Part shown: positions 9,138 through 17,261 of the stretch, one piece after another
Layout of the letters: every line of letters starts with the position of its first letter
Position numbering within the stretch: position 1 is the first letter of the stretch
Assembly (NCBI RefSeq): GCF_021532315.1
Contig: NZ_JAKGAO010000035.1
Coordinates: forward strand, 1 to 32,813
Source: Paenibacillus tarimensis
GTDB taxonomy: Bacteria; Bacillota; Bacilli; Paenibacillales; Paenibacillaceae
DNA: 32,813 nt
Direction: 5' to 3'
Notes under the pieces: generated by a model
Told to the model about the DNA's origin: nothing
Database searches by the model: none
The model's input: only the letters and a program-made list of their open reading frames with translations
Made by a program: the position numbers and the translations under genes

Positions 9138-9872
9138 ATGATATTGGTTCGTAAAGTGAAAACACTTTCGTGTGCGCTTATCCTGTGTCTGCTGGTTTCT
9201 GTCTACGCGGTTCCAACAGCTAATGCAGTTGTGATCGCTCATACTAATGTCATTGGATTTAAAGAAGTTATACCAGTTACCACCGCTCAGAAAGCGGCAA
9301 AGCTATTTCAACCGACCTTAAAGGTTACAACCGGATGCGTGCCATTCCCGGCTGTAGATGCACAAGGAAATACAAGCGGAGGTCTGAATCCGACCGGCGG
9401 CTCCAGCGCTGGCTGTAACTCCAGTACCGGACAAGTCTACTCCCGTTCTACATGGTACAATGGCGTGTGGGCAATTATGTATGCCTGGTATTTCCCTAAA
9501 GACTCGCCGTCCTCGGGACTCGGCCACAGACATGACTGGGAGGCGGCAGTAGTTTGGGTAGATAATCCGGCAGCAGTCAATCCGAAGATTCTGTCTATTG
9601 CCTATTCCCAGCATGGGGATTTCAAGAAGGCAGCACCAAGCAGCTCGAACACGAGTGGAACGCATCCGAAGATTGAGTACAAGAGCACCTGGCCGATTAA
9701 TCATGCCATGTTTATTACCAATCAAATTGGCGGAACACAGCCGCTGATCGGCTGGGACGACATGACTGCTGCTGCCCGGAATGCATTAAACACAACGAAC
9801 TTCGGTTCAGCTAACGTCCCTTTGAACGACTCGAACTTTATGAGCCATCTGGACAAAGCCTGGTTTAGATAA
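9138..9872 (+). CDS. Secreted NPP1/NLP-family (necrosis- and ethylene-inducing-like) protein
   Basis: A 244-aa secreted protein of the NPP1/NLP family. It has a signal peptide (hydrophobic CALILCLLVSVYAV, cleavage near TANA) and the family hallmark GHRHDWE at residues 129-135, where His and Glu/Asp residues bind the essential metal. Cys67 and Cys93 fit the conserved disulfide pair of type 1 NLPs. The length matches the family. Many NLPs bind plant membrane glycosylinositol phosphorylceramides and lyse eudicot cells, but others are non-toxic, so activity here is not shown. The start ATG follows AAACGGAGGT with a short gap. It is transcribed alone. With the GH12 and GH43 enzymes in this window it points to plant contact. 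Confidence 0.92.
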   Translation: MILVRKVKTLSCALILCLLVSVYAVPTANAVVIAHTNVIGFKEVIPVTTAQKAAKLFQPTLKVTTGCVPFPAVDAQGNTSGGLNPTGGSSAGCNSSTGQVYSRSTWYNGVWAIMYAWYFPKDSPSSGLGHRHDWEAAVVWVDNPAAVNPKILSIAYSQHGDFKKAAPSSSNTSGTHPKIEYKSTWPINHAMFITNQIGGTQPLIGWDDMTAAARNALNTTNFGSANVPLNDSNFMSHLDKAWFR

Positions 9873-9970
9873 TCCGGCCAGTCATAGGACTATGCCATGA
9901 GTAAGTCTGCTTACCATGCGTGAGAGTGCGCATGATGAGTAATATGTGAAAAGCCCCCTCGCAGCTTGTC

Positions 9971-10153
9971 TAACGAAACTGACAGTCGTTAAACCTGCAA
10001 AATCGTAGCTTGTTCAATTGTAACGAACCTGAGCAGCCTTAATGGGCATTATTCGTTATATTTCTTGAAATATTAGGGGAATAACGACGCTCAGGTTCGT
10101 TACAGACCTGAATAAGGCCTTTTCGGGACTAATAGCGATGATGAGATTCGTTA
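9971..10153. repeat. Non-coding block of nested inverted repeats (TAACGA/TCGTTA)
   Basis: This gene-free block (9873-10205) is rich in TAACGA/TCGTTA. The main element is a perfect 16-bp inverted repeat: TGTAACGAACCTGAGC (10019-10034) and its complement at 10089-10104. Inside it are TCGTTAT/ATAACGA (10053-10059, 10081-10087) and, innermost, ATATTTC-TT-GAAATAT (10058-10073). A smaller pair TAACGA (9971-9976) / TCGTTA (9986-9991) lies upstream and a lone TTCGTTA at 10147-10153. No reading frame or strong T tract accompanies it. It looks like a small dispersed repeat or a structured RNA rather than a plain terminator, though it also separates convergent genes. Confidence 0.7.
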
Positions 10154-10205
10154 AAATTTATGGTTCGACCCGGTTCATTCTAACCTCCCCGACCAATTCG
10201 CTCGG

Positions 10206-10520
10206 CTACTCTTTATTCCCCCGCATAACAAATTCAATATCCGCTTTCATTTGCAGGTAGTTCGCTGTTTGTCCTCCCTGTGTGTCGGCGAATATGGGAT
10301 GGAACTCAGCATATCCAGAGACTTTATATTCTCCGTAAGGAAGCGTGCCCTCCTGAATAGACTCGAATAGAGAATTTATAAAATCAACATACTCCTTCGG
10401 GTCATGAGCCCCGTATCCGCCGCTGCCTGTGTACCTCTCTCTTAAAGGCTCTCCCCTTTTTAAAGTAGTAACGACATAAGGCTGATCCATTGAATAGTCA
10501 ATTCTATGTATAACGAACAA
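10206..10520 (-). CDS. Small unrecognised protein, possibly 5'-truncated
   Basis: A reading frame of up to 104 aa, not recognised. It looks like real coding sequence with motifs such as YTGSGGYGAHDPKEYVDF and KVSGYAEFHPIF, and no membrane segment. The start is doubtful: TTG at 10520 and ATG at 10490 both lack a ribosome binding site, and the same frame runs on upstream without a start codon (NGFSHLWLGNIVNDL) until a stop inside the hairpin at 10558-10572. It may therefore be the 3' part of a gene that lost its 5' end. The next gene upstream on the same strand ends in two hairpins, which argues against readthrough. Confidence 0.45.
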   Translation of the reverse strand: MFVIHRIDYSMDQPYVVTTLKRGEPLRERYTGSGGYGAHDPKEYVDFINSLFESIQEGTLPYGEYKVSGYAEFHPIFADTQGGQTANYLQMKADIEFVMRGNKE

Positions 10521-10551
10521 ATCATTGACAATGTTGCCAAGCCATAAATGA

Positions 10552-10572
10552 GAAAAACCGCTGTTTCAGCGG
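10552..10572 (-). terminator. Strong minus-strand terminator
   Basis: CCGCTG-AAA-CAGCGG followed by TTTTTC on the minus strand is a classic intrinsic terminator. It is the second hairpin after the 75-aa gene and lies directly before the possibly truncated frame ending at 10206. Confidence 0.8.
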
Positions 10573-10616
10573 CATTGGGTTGCAGGATATATTCGTGTCT
10601 TATGCATGCAACAGAA

Positions 10617-10638
10617 AAGAGGAGAATCGCTTCTCCTC
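10617..10638 (-). terminator. Terminator of the 75-aa gene
   Basis: GAGGAGAA-GCGA-TTCTCCTC on the minus strand, followed by TTTTCTGTT, starts 12 nt after the stop codon at 10651. The stem is 8 bp and perfect. Confidence 0.75.
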
Positions 10639-10650
10639 CCCTCTGCAATC

Positions 10651-10878
10651 TTACTGCTGCTCTTTGCTCTCTTCTTCCGTTAGCGTTCTGAAAACATGTG
10701 CTTCTCTGAGAATACGTTTGCCGTCGCTAAGCGTAATGGTTTTCTCATTATATCCGCTTATCGTATTGATCGGGCGCTGACGGACACCATTCTGAGAAAC
10801 ATGAACCAAAACCTTGTGCTTGATAGCTGATTCAAAATCCTGATCGGATACCAATACTTGCCCTGCTTCAAATGTCAT
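10651..10878 (-). CDS. Small unrecognised protein (75 aa)
   Basis: A 75-aa protein starting MTFEAGQVLVSDQDF and ending TEEESKEQQ; the family is not recognised. It is hydrophilic and charged, without signal peptide or membrane segment, and looks mostly beta-stranded (KHKVLVHVSQNG, KTITLSDGKRILREAHVF), consistent with a small barrel-like domain. The ATG at 10878 is chosen because GGAGG lies a few bases upstream; the frame extends further 5' to 10932 but without start signals. It is monocistronic, closed by two hairpins. Confidence 0.7.
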   Translation of the reverse strand: MTFEAGQVLVSDQDFESAIKHKVLVHVSQNGVRQRPINTISGYNEKTITLSDGKRILREAHVFRTLTEEESKEQQ

Positions 10879-11020
10879 GGTTAGCCCTCCAGTAGTGAGT
10901 CTAGGATGCAATAATATCGCAGTTCTAAGCAAGATGCAACAATACAGGAATCAGCTGCCATCTGAGATCATAGCCGCCGGTCCTAGTAAAGCTGGGCGGA
11001 TATGAAAATTAAGGAAATTG

Positions 11021-11029
11021 TGAGATAAT
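11021..11029 (+). promoter_or_regulatory. Candidate extended -10 for the DUF2339 gene
   Basis: TGAGATAAT is an extended -10 element (TG-n-GATAAT) 50 nt before the DUF2339 start codon. No good -35 is visible, as is common for extended -10 promoters. Confidence 0.35.
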
Positions 11030-11078
11030 GTCGAATGACTTATCCGATAATTAACGACAATTACCCAGGGGGCAGAGC

Positions 11079-12725
11079 ATGAATATTCAGGATAAAATAA
11101 AACAGCTCGAAGACCGGATAAACGGTCTTCAGAATGAAGTGAACTATCTCAAGCGAAGGGTCGGCGTACCGATAGATGAGCCTGCCATTCAGCCTGTCAG
11201 GGCTGCCCGGCCTGTAGAGCCTTCCCCTCCAAAAGAAACCGCTGAGCCGGTTAAACGCGAGGTGGACTGGGAGCATCTTATTGGCCGAGTATGGCTGCCG
11301 CGGATTTTCGTCGTTGTACTGCTTATAGGCGTCTTATGGGGATTTGGAGCTGCGGTATCTGCCGGAATCATAACCGAACCGGTCAGATGCCTGGTGGGAG
11401 TGGTGGCGGCAGGTCTTCTGCTCTGGCAGGGGGAAAGGCAAATGCGTAAGAACAGACCGGCTTTAGGGCAGGTTCTGCTGGGCGCCTCTGTATCCCTATG
11501 CATGCTTACCATCTTCGCCGCTCATATGCTTTATGGATTGCTGCCGACCGCATTAGCTTTTGGCCTGAATATGCTTGCCATAGCCGCAGGGGTATGGATC
11601 AGTATGAGGCATAAATCGGAAGCGATGATGATTCTCTCAGCGCTCGGAGGATTCCTTGTCCCTTTTCTCGTCGTGTCGGATATCCCCAACTTCTGGGTGT
11701 TCACGATGTATGAAGCCATATTCTCCATCACATTGCTATATGTTTCTGTGAAGTACCGGTTCAATAAATTATTCTATGTCGCCTTCTCCCTGCTCCATCT
11801 CTCTCTTTTTGTTGGCACAGCGGAGGGAACGGTTGACCGCTACCATGGAGGAGCAGCGTTTGTTGCAGCAGTAAGCTTGCATCATCTCGCTTTGTTTGCT
11901 CTCCTCGTCTTACGTAAAACGCAGGAAACAAGTCGGATCGCCCTCTTGTTTGTCAGCTTTTCATTCACATGTGTCTGGGTAAGGGCGATTGATTATTATT
12001 TCGAAGCATTTGTTCTATTTCTTGGAGTGGCCTACTTGCTCTGGACGATTATGGCGGTTATGCGAAACCGCGCGGAGAAGTTTGTAACCATGTCCGCTGC
12101 CACCTTGTCACTATTTCTCTGGATTAATGAGATTACCGACGGGCCGGTGACTGGTCTTATGTTTATTGTGCAGGGATTCTTGGCTGTCGCAATCGGCAGC
12201 AGATTCAAGTCCAAGCTCCAGCAGATAACAGGTACAATCGTATACATCACAGGTGCTTTATCTATATTAAGCAGGGACTTGGATGCTTTCTTCTCCATGG
12301 AAAGCTTGTCGGGACTGCTGCTGATTGTGACCCTGTATTTCCTCTACGAGCTGCTGAAGAGAACGTATACGGAGAAGGCTGTACAGCTTCAGCGGCTCCT
12401 GTGGCTCAATTCCCTCCTCATCTTGTGGTTTATTACGCTGCTGACAAGTACATTAACTGGTGATCTAAACTACGAAATGCAGCATTTAGTCATTTCTTTT
12501 GTTTGGGCAGCATATGCGATCGCCATCATGGTGCTCGGGATATGGGCAAATCGGAAAAAGGTGCGGCTGGCAGGCATATTATTCTTATTCATCACGCTGC
12601 TGAAGATCATATTTGTTGACCTGCCCGATGTATCGGTAGCTGTCCGTGCCGTGCTGTTTATTGTGCTTGGGTGCATCGGAATACTCGTATCCAGATTATC
12701 GTATCGCAATAATAAGGCCAAATAA
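11079..12725 (+). CDS. DUF2339-family polytopic membrane protein
   Basis: A 548-aa integral membrane protein of the DUF2339 type. The N-terminus is a short coiled coil (IQDKIKQLEDRINGLQNEV, about residues 3-30), then a Pro/Glu-rich linker (to about 60), then the typical entry DWEHLIGRVWLPRIFVVVLL and about 14 or more hydrophobic helices to the C-terminus. The sequence around LGGFLVPFLV also fits the family. Its function is unknown; a role in the envelope has only been guessed from its topology. The start ATG follows GGGGG with a suitable gap. It is transcribed alone and ends at a GC-rich hairpin. Confidence 0.85.
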   Translation: MNIQDKIKQLEDRINGLQNEVNYLKRRVGVPIDEPAIQPVRAARPVEPSPPKETAEPVKREVDWEHLIGRVWLPRIFVVVLLIGVLWGFGAAVSAGIITEPVRCLVGVVAAGLLLWQGERQMRKNRPALGQVLLGASVSLCMLTIFAAHMLYGLLPTALAFGLNMLAIAAGVWISMRHKSEAMMILSALGGFLVPFLVVSDIPNFWVFTMYEAIFSITLLYVSVKYRFNKLFYVAFSLLHLSLFVGTAEGTVDRYHGGAAFVAAVSLHHLALFALLVLRKTQETSRIALLFVSFSFTCVWVRAIDYYFEAFVLFLGVAYLLWTIMAVMRNRAEKFVTMSAATLSLFLWINEITDGPVTGLMFIVQGFLAVAIGSRFKSKLQQITGTIVYITGALSILSRDLDAFFSMESLSGLLLIVTLYFLYELLKRTYTEKAVQLQRLLWLNSLLILWFITLLTSTLTGDLNYEMQHLVISFVWAAYAIAIMVLGIWANRKKVRLAGILFLFITLLKIIFVDLPDVSVAVRAVLFIVLGCIGILVSRLSYRNNKAK

Positions 12726-12761
12726 TGTGATATAGTTCCGGGTTACTAAAGGCATCTTGGG

Positions 12762-12790
12762 GGGCGCCGCGAATTCTGCGGCGCCCTCTC
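12762..12790 (+). terminator. GC-rich terminator after the DUF2339 gene
   Basis: GGGCGCCGC (12762-12770) and GCGGCGCCC (12778-12786) form a perfect 9-bp stem with a 7-nt loop, followed by a modest TCTCTT tract. Confidence 0.7.
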
Positions 12791-12875
12791 TTGAGTTTAT
12801 TCAGCTTTATCTAGAGCCGTGCAGAGCTAGCCAACCTTGCTGCTAACGCTCTTTCCAAGCTTGAATAGTAGAATC

Positions 12876-12962
12876 TTAAGTTATTTCAGTACGATCTTCT
12901 TCTTCTGCCTCCTCAATAACTTCAAATAGGTGTATAATCGCTTTGTTTATTGAATTTTCCAT
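12876..12962 (-). CDS. Possible 28-aa peptide or gene remnant in the gap before the ABC genes
   Basis: The gap 12787-13043 holds no clear gene. On the minus strand a short frame starting MENSINKAIIHLFEV and ending EEDRTEIT reads like protein: a hydrophobic helix followed by an acidic tail. The frame stays open upstream to 13013 (up to 46 codons), but neither the ATG nor the upstream TTG has a ribosome binding site. It may be the C-terminal scrap of a lost gene, or chance. On the plus strand a TATAAT at 12933-12938 could be the -10 of the ABC operon, but it has no convincing -35. Confidence 0.2.
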   Translation of the reverse strand: MENSINKAIIHLFEVIEEAEEEDRTEIT

Positions 12963-13043
12963 ACGGTCTGGTGTATGCGCTTTCGCTCTCTGTTGCTTTA
13001 TCAAAAAAAACCATCAGAAAAGAGAAACAGGTGATTAGACAGA

Positions 13044-14819
13044 ATGTTTGAACTGAAATGGTTATGGAAGAATCTCGAAGGAAACCGGGCAAGGTACATA
13101 CTGGCGCTGTGTCTTTCCGTGATCGGCTCGTCGCTTATGATTGTTAACCCGTTTCTCACCCAGCGTATCGTCGATACGTTTATTGCCGGTGATGATGCCG
13201 TTCAGAACCTGGCGAATGAACGCGGGCTGCTTATCCTGCTCTGCCTTGGCATGGTCGGGTTTACGCTGCTCCGGTCCGGGCTGGCTTACCTGACGATGAT
13301 GCAGTATGAGCATGCTTCCCAGAATATGCTCTACAATGTCCGTATCTTCCTCTACAACAAAATTCAAGTTCAAGATAAGGAGTATTTCGATCGCAACCGG
13401 ACAGGAGACTTGATGACGCGGATGACAGGTGATCTCGATATGGTCCGTCACACAATCGCATGGATCGTGAAGACGATCATCGAGTCGCTGACCATCTTTG
13501 CAGTAGCAGTCGGTTACTTCTTCTTCATTGATGCCGAACTTACGTGGTGGCTACTCATTCTCGCGCCGCCGATCTTTATTACTTCCTTCTTCTTCGCCAG
13601 GCGCGTTCGACCAATGTACGTGAGCCTTCGCGAGCGCCTGTCCCAGTTGAACTCGGCTGCTCAGGAGAACATTGCGGCCAATCGTGTCGTCAAGGCGTTC
13701 GCCCGGGAAGATTTCGAAATTGAGAAGTTTCATGAACGGAACGCGAACTATCAGAAGGCTAACAAGGCAGCTGCGCTTGTATGGCTGGACTACTTCCCTT
13801 ATCTGGAGACATTTGCACAAGCGTTCAGCGTCATCCTGATGATTGCCGGCGGCCTGTTCGTGATGGAAGGACGAATTACATTTGGCGAATATGCAGCCTT
13901 CTCTGCTCTTATCTGGGCCATCTCGAATCCTATGCGCAGCATCGGGATGATCATCAACGATATTCAGCGCTTCTTCGCAAGCCTTGCCAAGATTGTAGAG
14001 GTCTATTATGCAACCCCAAGGATCGTCAATGAACGTCTGGCGGGAACCAAACGCCGTTACGAAGGAAGCATCCAATTTGATCGTGTCACCTTCAAATATG
14101 ACAATGTGAGTGTTCTGCATGATGTGAGCTTTACGGTCAGACCCGGTGAGACGGTCGCGATTATGGGACCAACCGGAGCAGGCAAAACGACGATTGTTAA
14201 TCTCATTCCGCGTTTCTACGACGTCACGAGTGGACACGTGTTTATAGATGGTGTTGACGTCCGTAAGCTGAATCTTGACGAGCTGCGCAGCAACATCGGC
14301 ATCGCGACGCAGGACGTGCTGCTCTTCTCCGACACAATTGACGGCAATGTGGCATTCGGTGATCCGGAGCTTTCGGAGGAGGAGACGAAGAGATACGCCA
14401 AGCTGGCAGCAGCTGACGATTTTATCCGTAAAATGCCCGAAGGCTACGATACGATCATCGGTGAACGCGGTGTCGGGCTGTCCGGAGGGCAAAAGCAGCG
14501 TCTTGCACTCTCCCGTGCCCTAGCTGTCCAGCGGCCAATCCTTATTTTGGATGATACAACCTCTGCTGTCGATCTGGAAACCGAGGAGCATATTCAGCAC
14601 AGCTTGAACAATCTGGACACGAGCTGTACGAAAATCATTATCGCTCAGCGTGTTTCGACGACAGCCAAGGCTGACCGTATTCTTATCCTGGACGGCGGCC
14701 GTGTCATCGAGGAAGGCACCCATGCTGAGCTGTTGGCAAGGCGCGGGTACTATTACGAGGTGTTTATGCTGCAGAACGAGGGCTTAGAGAGGCAGGTGAC
14801 CGCTGGTGGCCAGAAATAA
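13044..14819 (+). CDS. ABC exporter half-transporter with degenerate ATP site (BmrC-like)
   Basis: A 591-aa half-transporter: six-helix exporter domain (residues about 15-310) fused to an ATPase domain. Walker A is GPTGAGKTT (375-383, Lys381) and the signature is canonical LSGGQ (479-483). The catalytic Glu after Walker B is replaced by Asp504 (LILDDTTS), and the H-loop His is replaced by Gln535 (IIAQR). This is the pattern of the subunit carrying the non-catalytic site in heterodimeric exporters such as BmrCD and LmrCD. The substrate is probably a drug or lipid and is not predictable. ATG 13044 has AGGTGA 8 nt upstream. The 3' end overlaps the partner gene by 14 nt, indicating coupled translation. 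Confidence 0.9.
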   Translation: MFELKWLWKNLEGNRARYILALCLSVIGSSLMIVNPFLTQRIVDTFIAGDDAVQNLANERGLLILLCLGMVGFTLLRSGLAYLTMMQYEHASQNMLYNVRIFLYNKIQVQDKEYFDRNRTGDLMTRMTGDLDMVRHTIAWIVKTIIESLTIFAVAVGYFFFIDAELTWWLLILAPPIFITSFFFARRVRPMYVSLRERLSQLNSAAQENIAANRVVKAFAREDFEIEKFHERNANYQKANKAAALVWLDYFPYLETFAQAFSVILMIAGGLFVMEGRITFGEYAAFSALIWAISNPMRSIGMIINDIQRFFASLAKIVEVYYATPRIVNERLAGTKRRYEGSIQFDRVTFKYDNVSVLHDVSFTVRPGETVAIMGPTGAGKTTIVNLIPRFYDVTSGHVFIDGVDVRKLNLDELRSNIGIATQDVLLFSDTIDGNVAFGDPELSEEETKRYAKLAAADDFIRKMPEGYDTIIGERGVGLSGGQKQRLALSRALAVQRPILILDDTTSAVDLETEEHIQHSLNNLDTSCTKIIIAQRVSTTAKADRILILDGGRVIEEGTHAELLARRGYYYEVFMLQNEGLERQVTAGGQK

Positions 14820-16584
14820 ATTTGATATTGATGAAAATTTGGAGTCCCCTTTTGACATCAGGCATTTCAAGCGTGCACTTGTATATATCAGGCAGCAGAA
14901 ACGTGCGATGATCATCGCGCTCATTCTGAGCGTATTGTCGGCCGGCATTGGACTTACGGCGCCGCTGATTATGCAGCATGTCGTGGATGTAACAATTCCG
15001 GAGAAGGCGGTCGGAGCGCTGTTTGGCTGGTCGGCACTGATGCTGCTCACCATCGTCGTCAGCGTCATTCTAGCAGCGATCCGGGGCCGGATTATGACAA
15101 GCGTCGGGCAGGATATTATTTTCGAAATCCGCTCAGACCTGTTCAAGCATCTTCAGGCACTGCCCTTCAAATATTATGATGACCGCCCGCAGGGTAAAAT
15201 CATGATCCGGGTCGTCAACTATGTGAACTCGGTATCGGATGTGCTTTCCAATGGTATTATTAATTTCATTATGGAAATATTGAATCTGGTTTTCATTGCC
15301 GCCTTCATGTTCGCCGTCGATTACCGTCTGGCGCTCGTTACCCTGGCTGGTCTCCCTGTCTTTGCAGCATTTCTGCTGCTTATTAAGAACAGGCAGCGTC
15401 GCTCCTGGCAGTCCGTATCGAACAAGAGCTCCAACCTCAACGCCTATATGCAGGAAAGCATAAGCGGCATTGGAGTAACGCAAATTTTCACCCGGGAAGA
15501 CCGTAACGAAGGGATCTTTACGCGCCTTGCAACAAATTTCCGTACGGAATGGATAAAGGCGATCCACTATAATGCCTTGATTCCATTCACTGTCGATAAT
15601 CTCGCTACAATTGTTACCACCATGATTTATGTTGTCGGTCTGCTGATGCTGAGTCCGCAGACAGTAACGTTCGGCGTTATACTCGCAATGAGCAGCTACG
15701 CGGCACGCTTCTGGCAGCCGATTCTGAACCTGTCGAACCTCTACAACGGCTTCATTAACGCTGTGGCTTATCTTGAACGAATATTCGAGACGCTGGATGA
15801 ACCCGTCTCAATCAAGGATGCACCGGGAGCCAAGGAATTACCGCGTATACAGGGCCGTGTGACATTCGATAACGTAACCTTCGGGTATGACGCCGGGAAG
15901 CATGTACTTGAGAACCTGTCGTTTGACGTGAAGCCCGGGGAGAGTATAGCACTTGTTGGTCCGACGGGCGCCGGTAAGACAACGGTTGTCAATCTAATTT
16001 CCCGATTCTATGATGTGACTGGCGGACGTATTCTCGTCGATGGGCATGATATTTCACAGTCAACGCTCCAGTCACTCCGCAGCCAGATGGGAATCATGCT
16101 GCAGGACAGCTTTATTTTCTCGGGGACGATTATGGATAACATCCGGTATGGCCGGCTGGACGCAACGGAAGAAGAAATTATTGCTGCAGCGAAGACAGTG
16201 CGGGCTCATGATTTCATCCGTGAATTCGAGAATGGTTATATGACGGAGGTGAATGAGCGCGGCTCAAAGCTATCGCAAGGCCAGCGCCAGCTGATATCAT
16301 TCGCCCGTACACTGCTTGCCGATCCGCGTATTCTCATTCTTGACGAAGCGACCTCTTCCATTGACGCAAAGACAGAACGGCTGCTGCAGCAGGGCATGAA
16401 TGAGCTGCTGAAGGGACGTACGTCATTCATTATTGCCCACCGGCTCTCTACGGTCCGGGGCTGTGATAAGATTATGTACGTCATGGATAAAGGCATCGCC
16501 GAGGCGGGTTCACACGATGAGCTAATTGCCAAACGCGGCTTATACTACAAACTGTATACGGCACAGAAGATGGAAGCCGTGTAG
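14806..16584 (+). CDS. ABC exporter half-transporter, catalytic partner (BmrD-like)
   Basis: A 592-aa half-transporter with six membrane helices (about residues 35-320) and an ATPase domain. Walker A GPTGAGKTT (385-393, Lys391), the catalytic Glu514 (LILDEATSS) and the H-loop His545 (IIAHR) are intact, but the signature is LSQGQ (489-493) instead of LSGGQ. Paired with the upstream protein this gives one complete and one degenerate ATP site. The start is GTG at 14806 with AGGTGA upstream, inside the end of the first gene. The gene is about 85 residues shorter than B. subtilis BmrD and lacks room for a large extra domain, so the BmrCD name is only by analogy. A terminator follows. Confidence 0.9.
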   Translation: MARNKFDIDENLESPFDIRHFKRALVYIRQQKRAMIIALILSVLSAGIGLTAPLIMQHVVDVTIPEKAVGALFGWSALMLLTIVVSVILAAIRGRIMTSVGQDIIFEIRSDLFKHLQALPFKYYDDRPQGKIMIRVVNYVNSVSDVLSNGIINFIMEILNLVFIAAFMFAVDYRLALVTLAGLPVFAAFLLLIKNRQRRSWQSVSNKSSNLNAYMQESISGIGVTQIFTREDRNEGIFTRLATNFRTEWIKAIHYNALIPFTVDNLATIVTTMIYVVGLLMLSPQTVTFGVILAMSSYAARFWQPILNLSNLYNGFINAVAYLERIFETLDEPVSIKDAPGAKELPRIQGRVTFDNVTFGYDAGKHVLENLSFDVKPGESIALVGPTGAGKTTVVNLISRFYDVTGGRILVDGHDISQSTLQSLRSQMGIMLQDSFIFSGTIMDNIRYGRLDATEEEIIAAAKTVRAHDFIREFENGYMTEVNERGSKLSQGQRQLISFARTLLADPRILILDEATSSIDAKTERLLQQGMNELLKGRTSFIIAHRLSTVRGCDKIMYVMDKGIAEAGSHDELIAKRGLYYKLYTAQKMEAV

Positions 16585-16593
16585 ACATTAAGA

Positions 16594-16623
16594 CAGCCCC
16601 CGATCCTTGCAGATTGGGGGCTG
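16594..16623 (+). terminator. Terminator of the ABC operon
   Basis: CAGCCCCCGATC (16594-16605) pairs with GATTGGGGGCTG (16612-16623): 12 bp with one G-U and a 6-nt loop. It lies 10 nt after the stop codon. The following T tract is weak (CGTGTTTC). Confidence 0.75.
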
Positions 16624-16651
16624 CGTGTTTCACAGAATATATGCTAAACGC

Positions 16652-16741
16652 CTATTTCAGAAATCTTAGTGTCTCCTTACTTAGTTCCTCTTCATGAATA
16701 ATACGGTCAGCAAGTTCTATATTCTCGTGAACGTTATATTT
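16652..16741 (-). pseudogene. C-terminal gene remnant after the GNAT gene
   Basis: On the minus strand the 29 codons after an in-frame stop read KYNVHENIELADRII and then HEEELSKETLRFLK before a stop. The composition (acidic, Lys-rich, amphipathic) is that of real protein, yet there is no start codon. It begins 5 nt after the stop codon of the GNAT gene, in a different frame. I read it as the tail of a gene cut off when the AT-rich GNAT segment arrived. The family is unknown and chance cannot be excluded. Confidence 0.35.
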
Positions 16742-16746
16742 CTACT

Positions 16747-17211
16747 TTATAGGTGTAACTTTAACCCCTCATGCGATGCCTTAAAACCTAGCTTTTCATA
16801 GAAATTAAGTGCCTCGGGTCTCTTTTTATCTGTTGATAGTTGTACCATACGACATCCACGCTCTTTTGCACGTTGAATTGCCCAGCGTATTAACATAGAT
16901 CCAATACCTTTATCACGCTCTGAGGATGCTATGCGAACACCTTCAATTGTAGCTCTCCATCCTCCTTGATAAGTAAGATATGGAGTAAATGTAATTTGTT
17001 GCACACCAACAATATTCTCGTTATAACATGCCACTATCAATTCGTTGTTAGGGTCTGAGTTAATGGATTGAAATGCCTTAATATAACATTCTGGCAAGGG
17101 GTCTTGGTAAAGTTCTCTCGTATTTCCTAAAACATCATCTGAAAGCATAAGTACAATTCTGTCGAGGTCTTGTATTGTGGCTTTTCTAAATATAACTTGG
17201 TTTGTATCCAT
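16747..17211 (-). CDS. GNAT-family N-acetyltransferase
   Basis: A 154-aa GNAT acetyltransferase that moves an acetyl group from acetyl-CoA to an amine; the substrate is unknown. The acetyl-CoA motif A is SSERDKGIGSMLIRWAIQRA (R-x-x-G-x-G/A loop), and the C-terminal motif B is ALNFYEKLGFKASHEGLKL. ATG 17211 is chosen over the longer frame to 17271 because AAGGGGG lies 7 nt upstream. The gene is clearly richer in A+T than its neighbours, with a remnant at its 3' side and an inverted repeat at its 5' side, suggesting recent gain. Confidence 0.88.
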   Translation of the reverse strand: MDTNQVIFRKATIQDLDRIVLMLSDDVLGNTRELYQDPLPECYIKAFQSINSDPNNELIVACYNENIVGVQQITFTPYLTYQGGWRATIEGVRIASSERDKGIGSMLIRWAIQRAKERGCRMVQLSTDKKRPEALNFYEKLGFKASHEGLKLHL

Positions 17212-17261
17212 AACAATCCCCCTTTTATGTGACCATGAGTGTCCGATCAATAAATAGCTTA

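Noticed and set aside
12787-13043. Riboswitch or attenuator before the ABC genes
   Set aside because: No leader peptide with competing hairpins on the plus strand, and no recognised riboswitch core, could be found.
13551-14492. 313-codon frame on the minus strand
   Set aside because: It lies fully antisense to the ABC subunit gene with clear motifs, has no ribosome binding site, and its composition is that of a mirrored coding frame.
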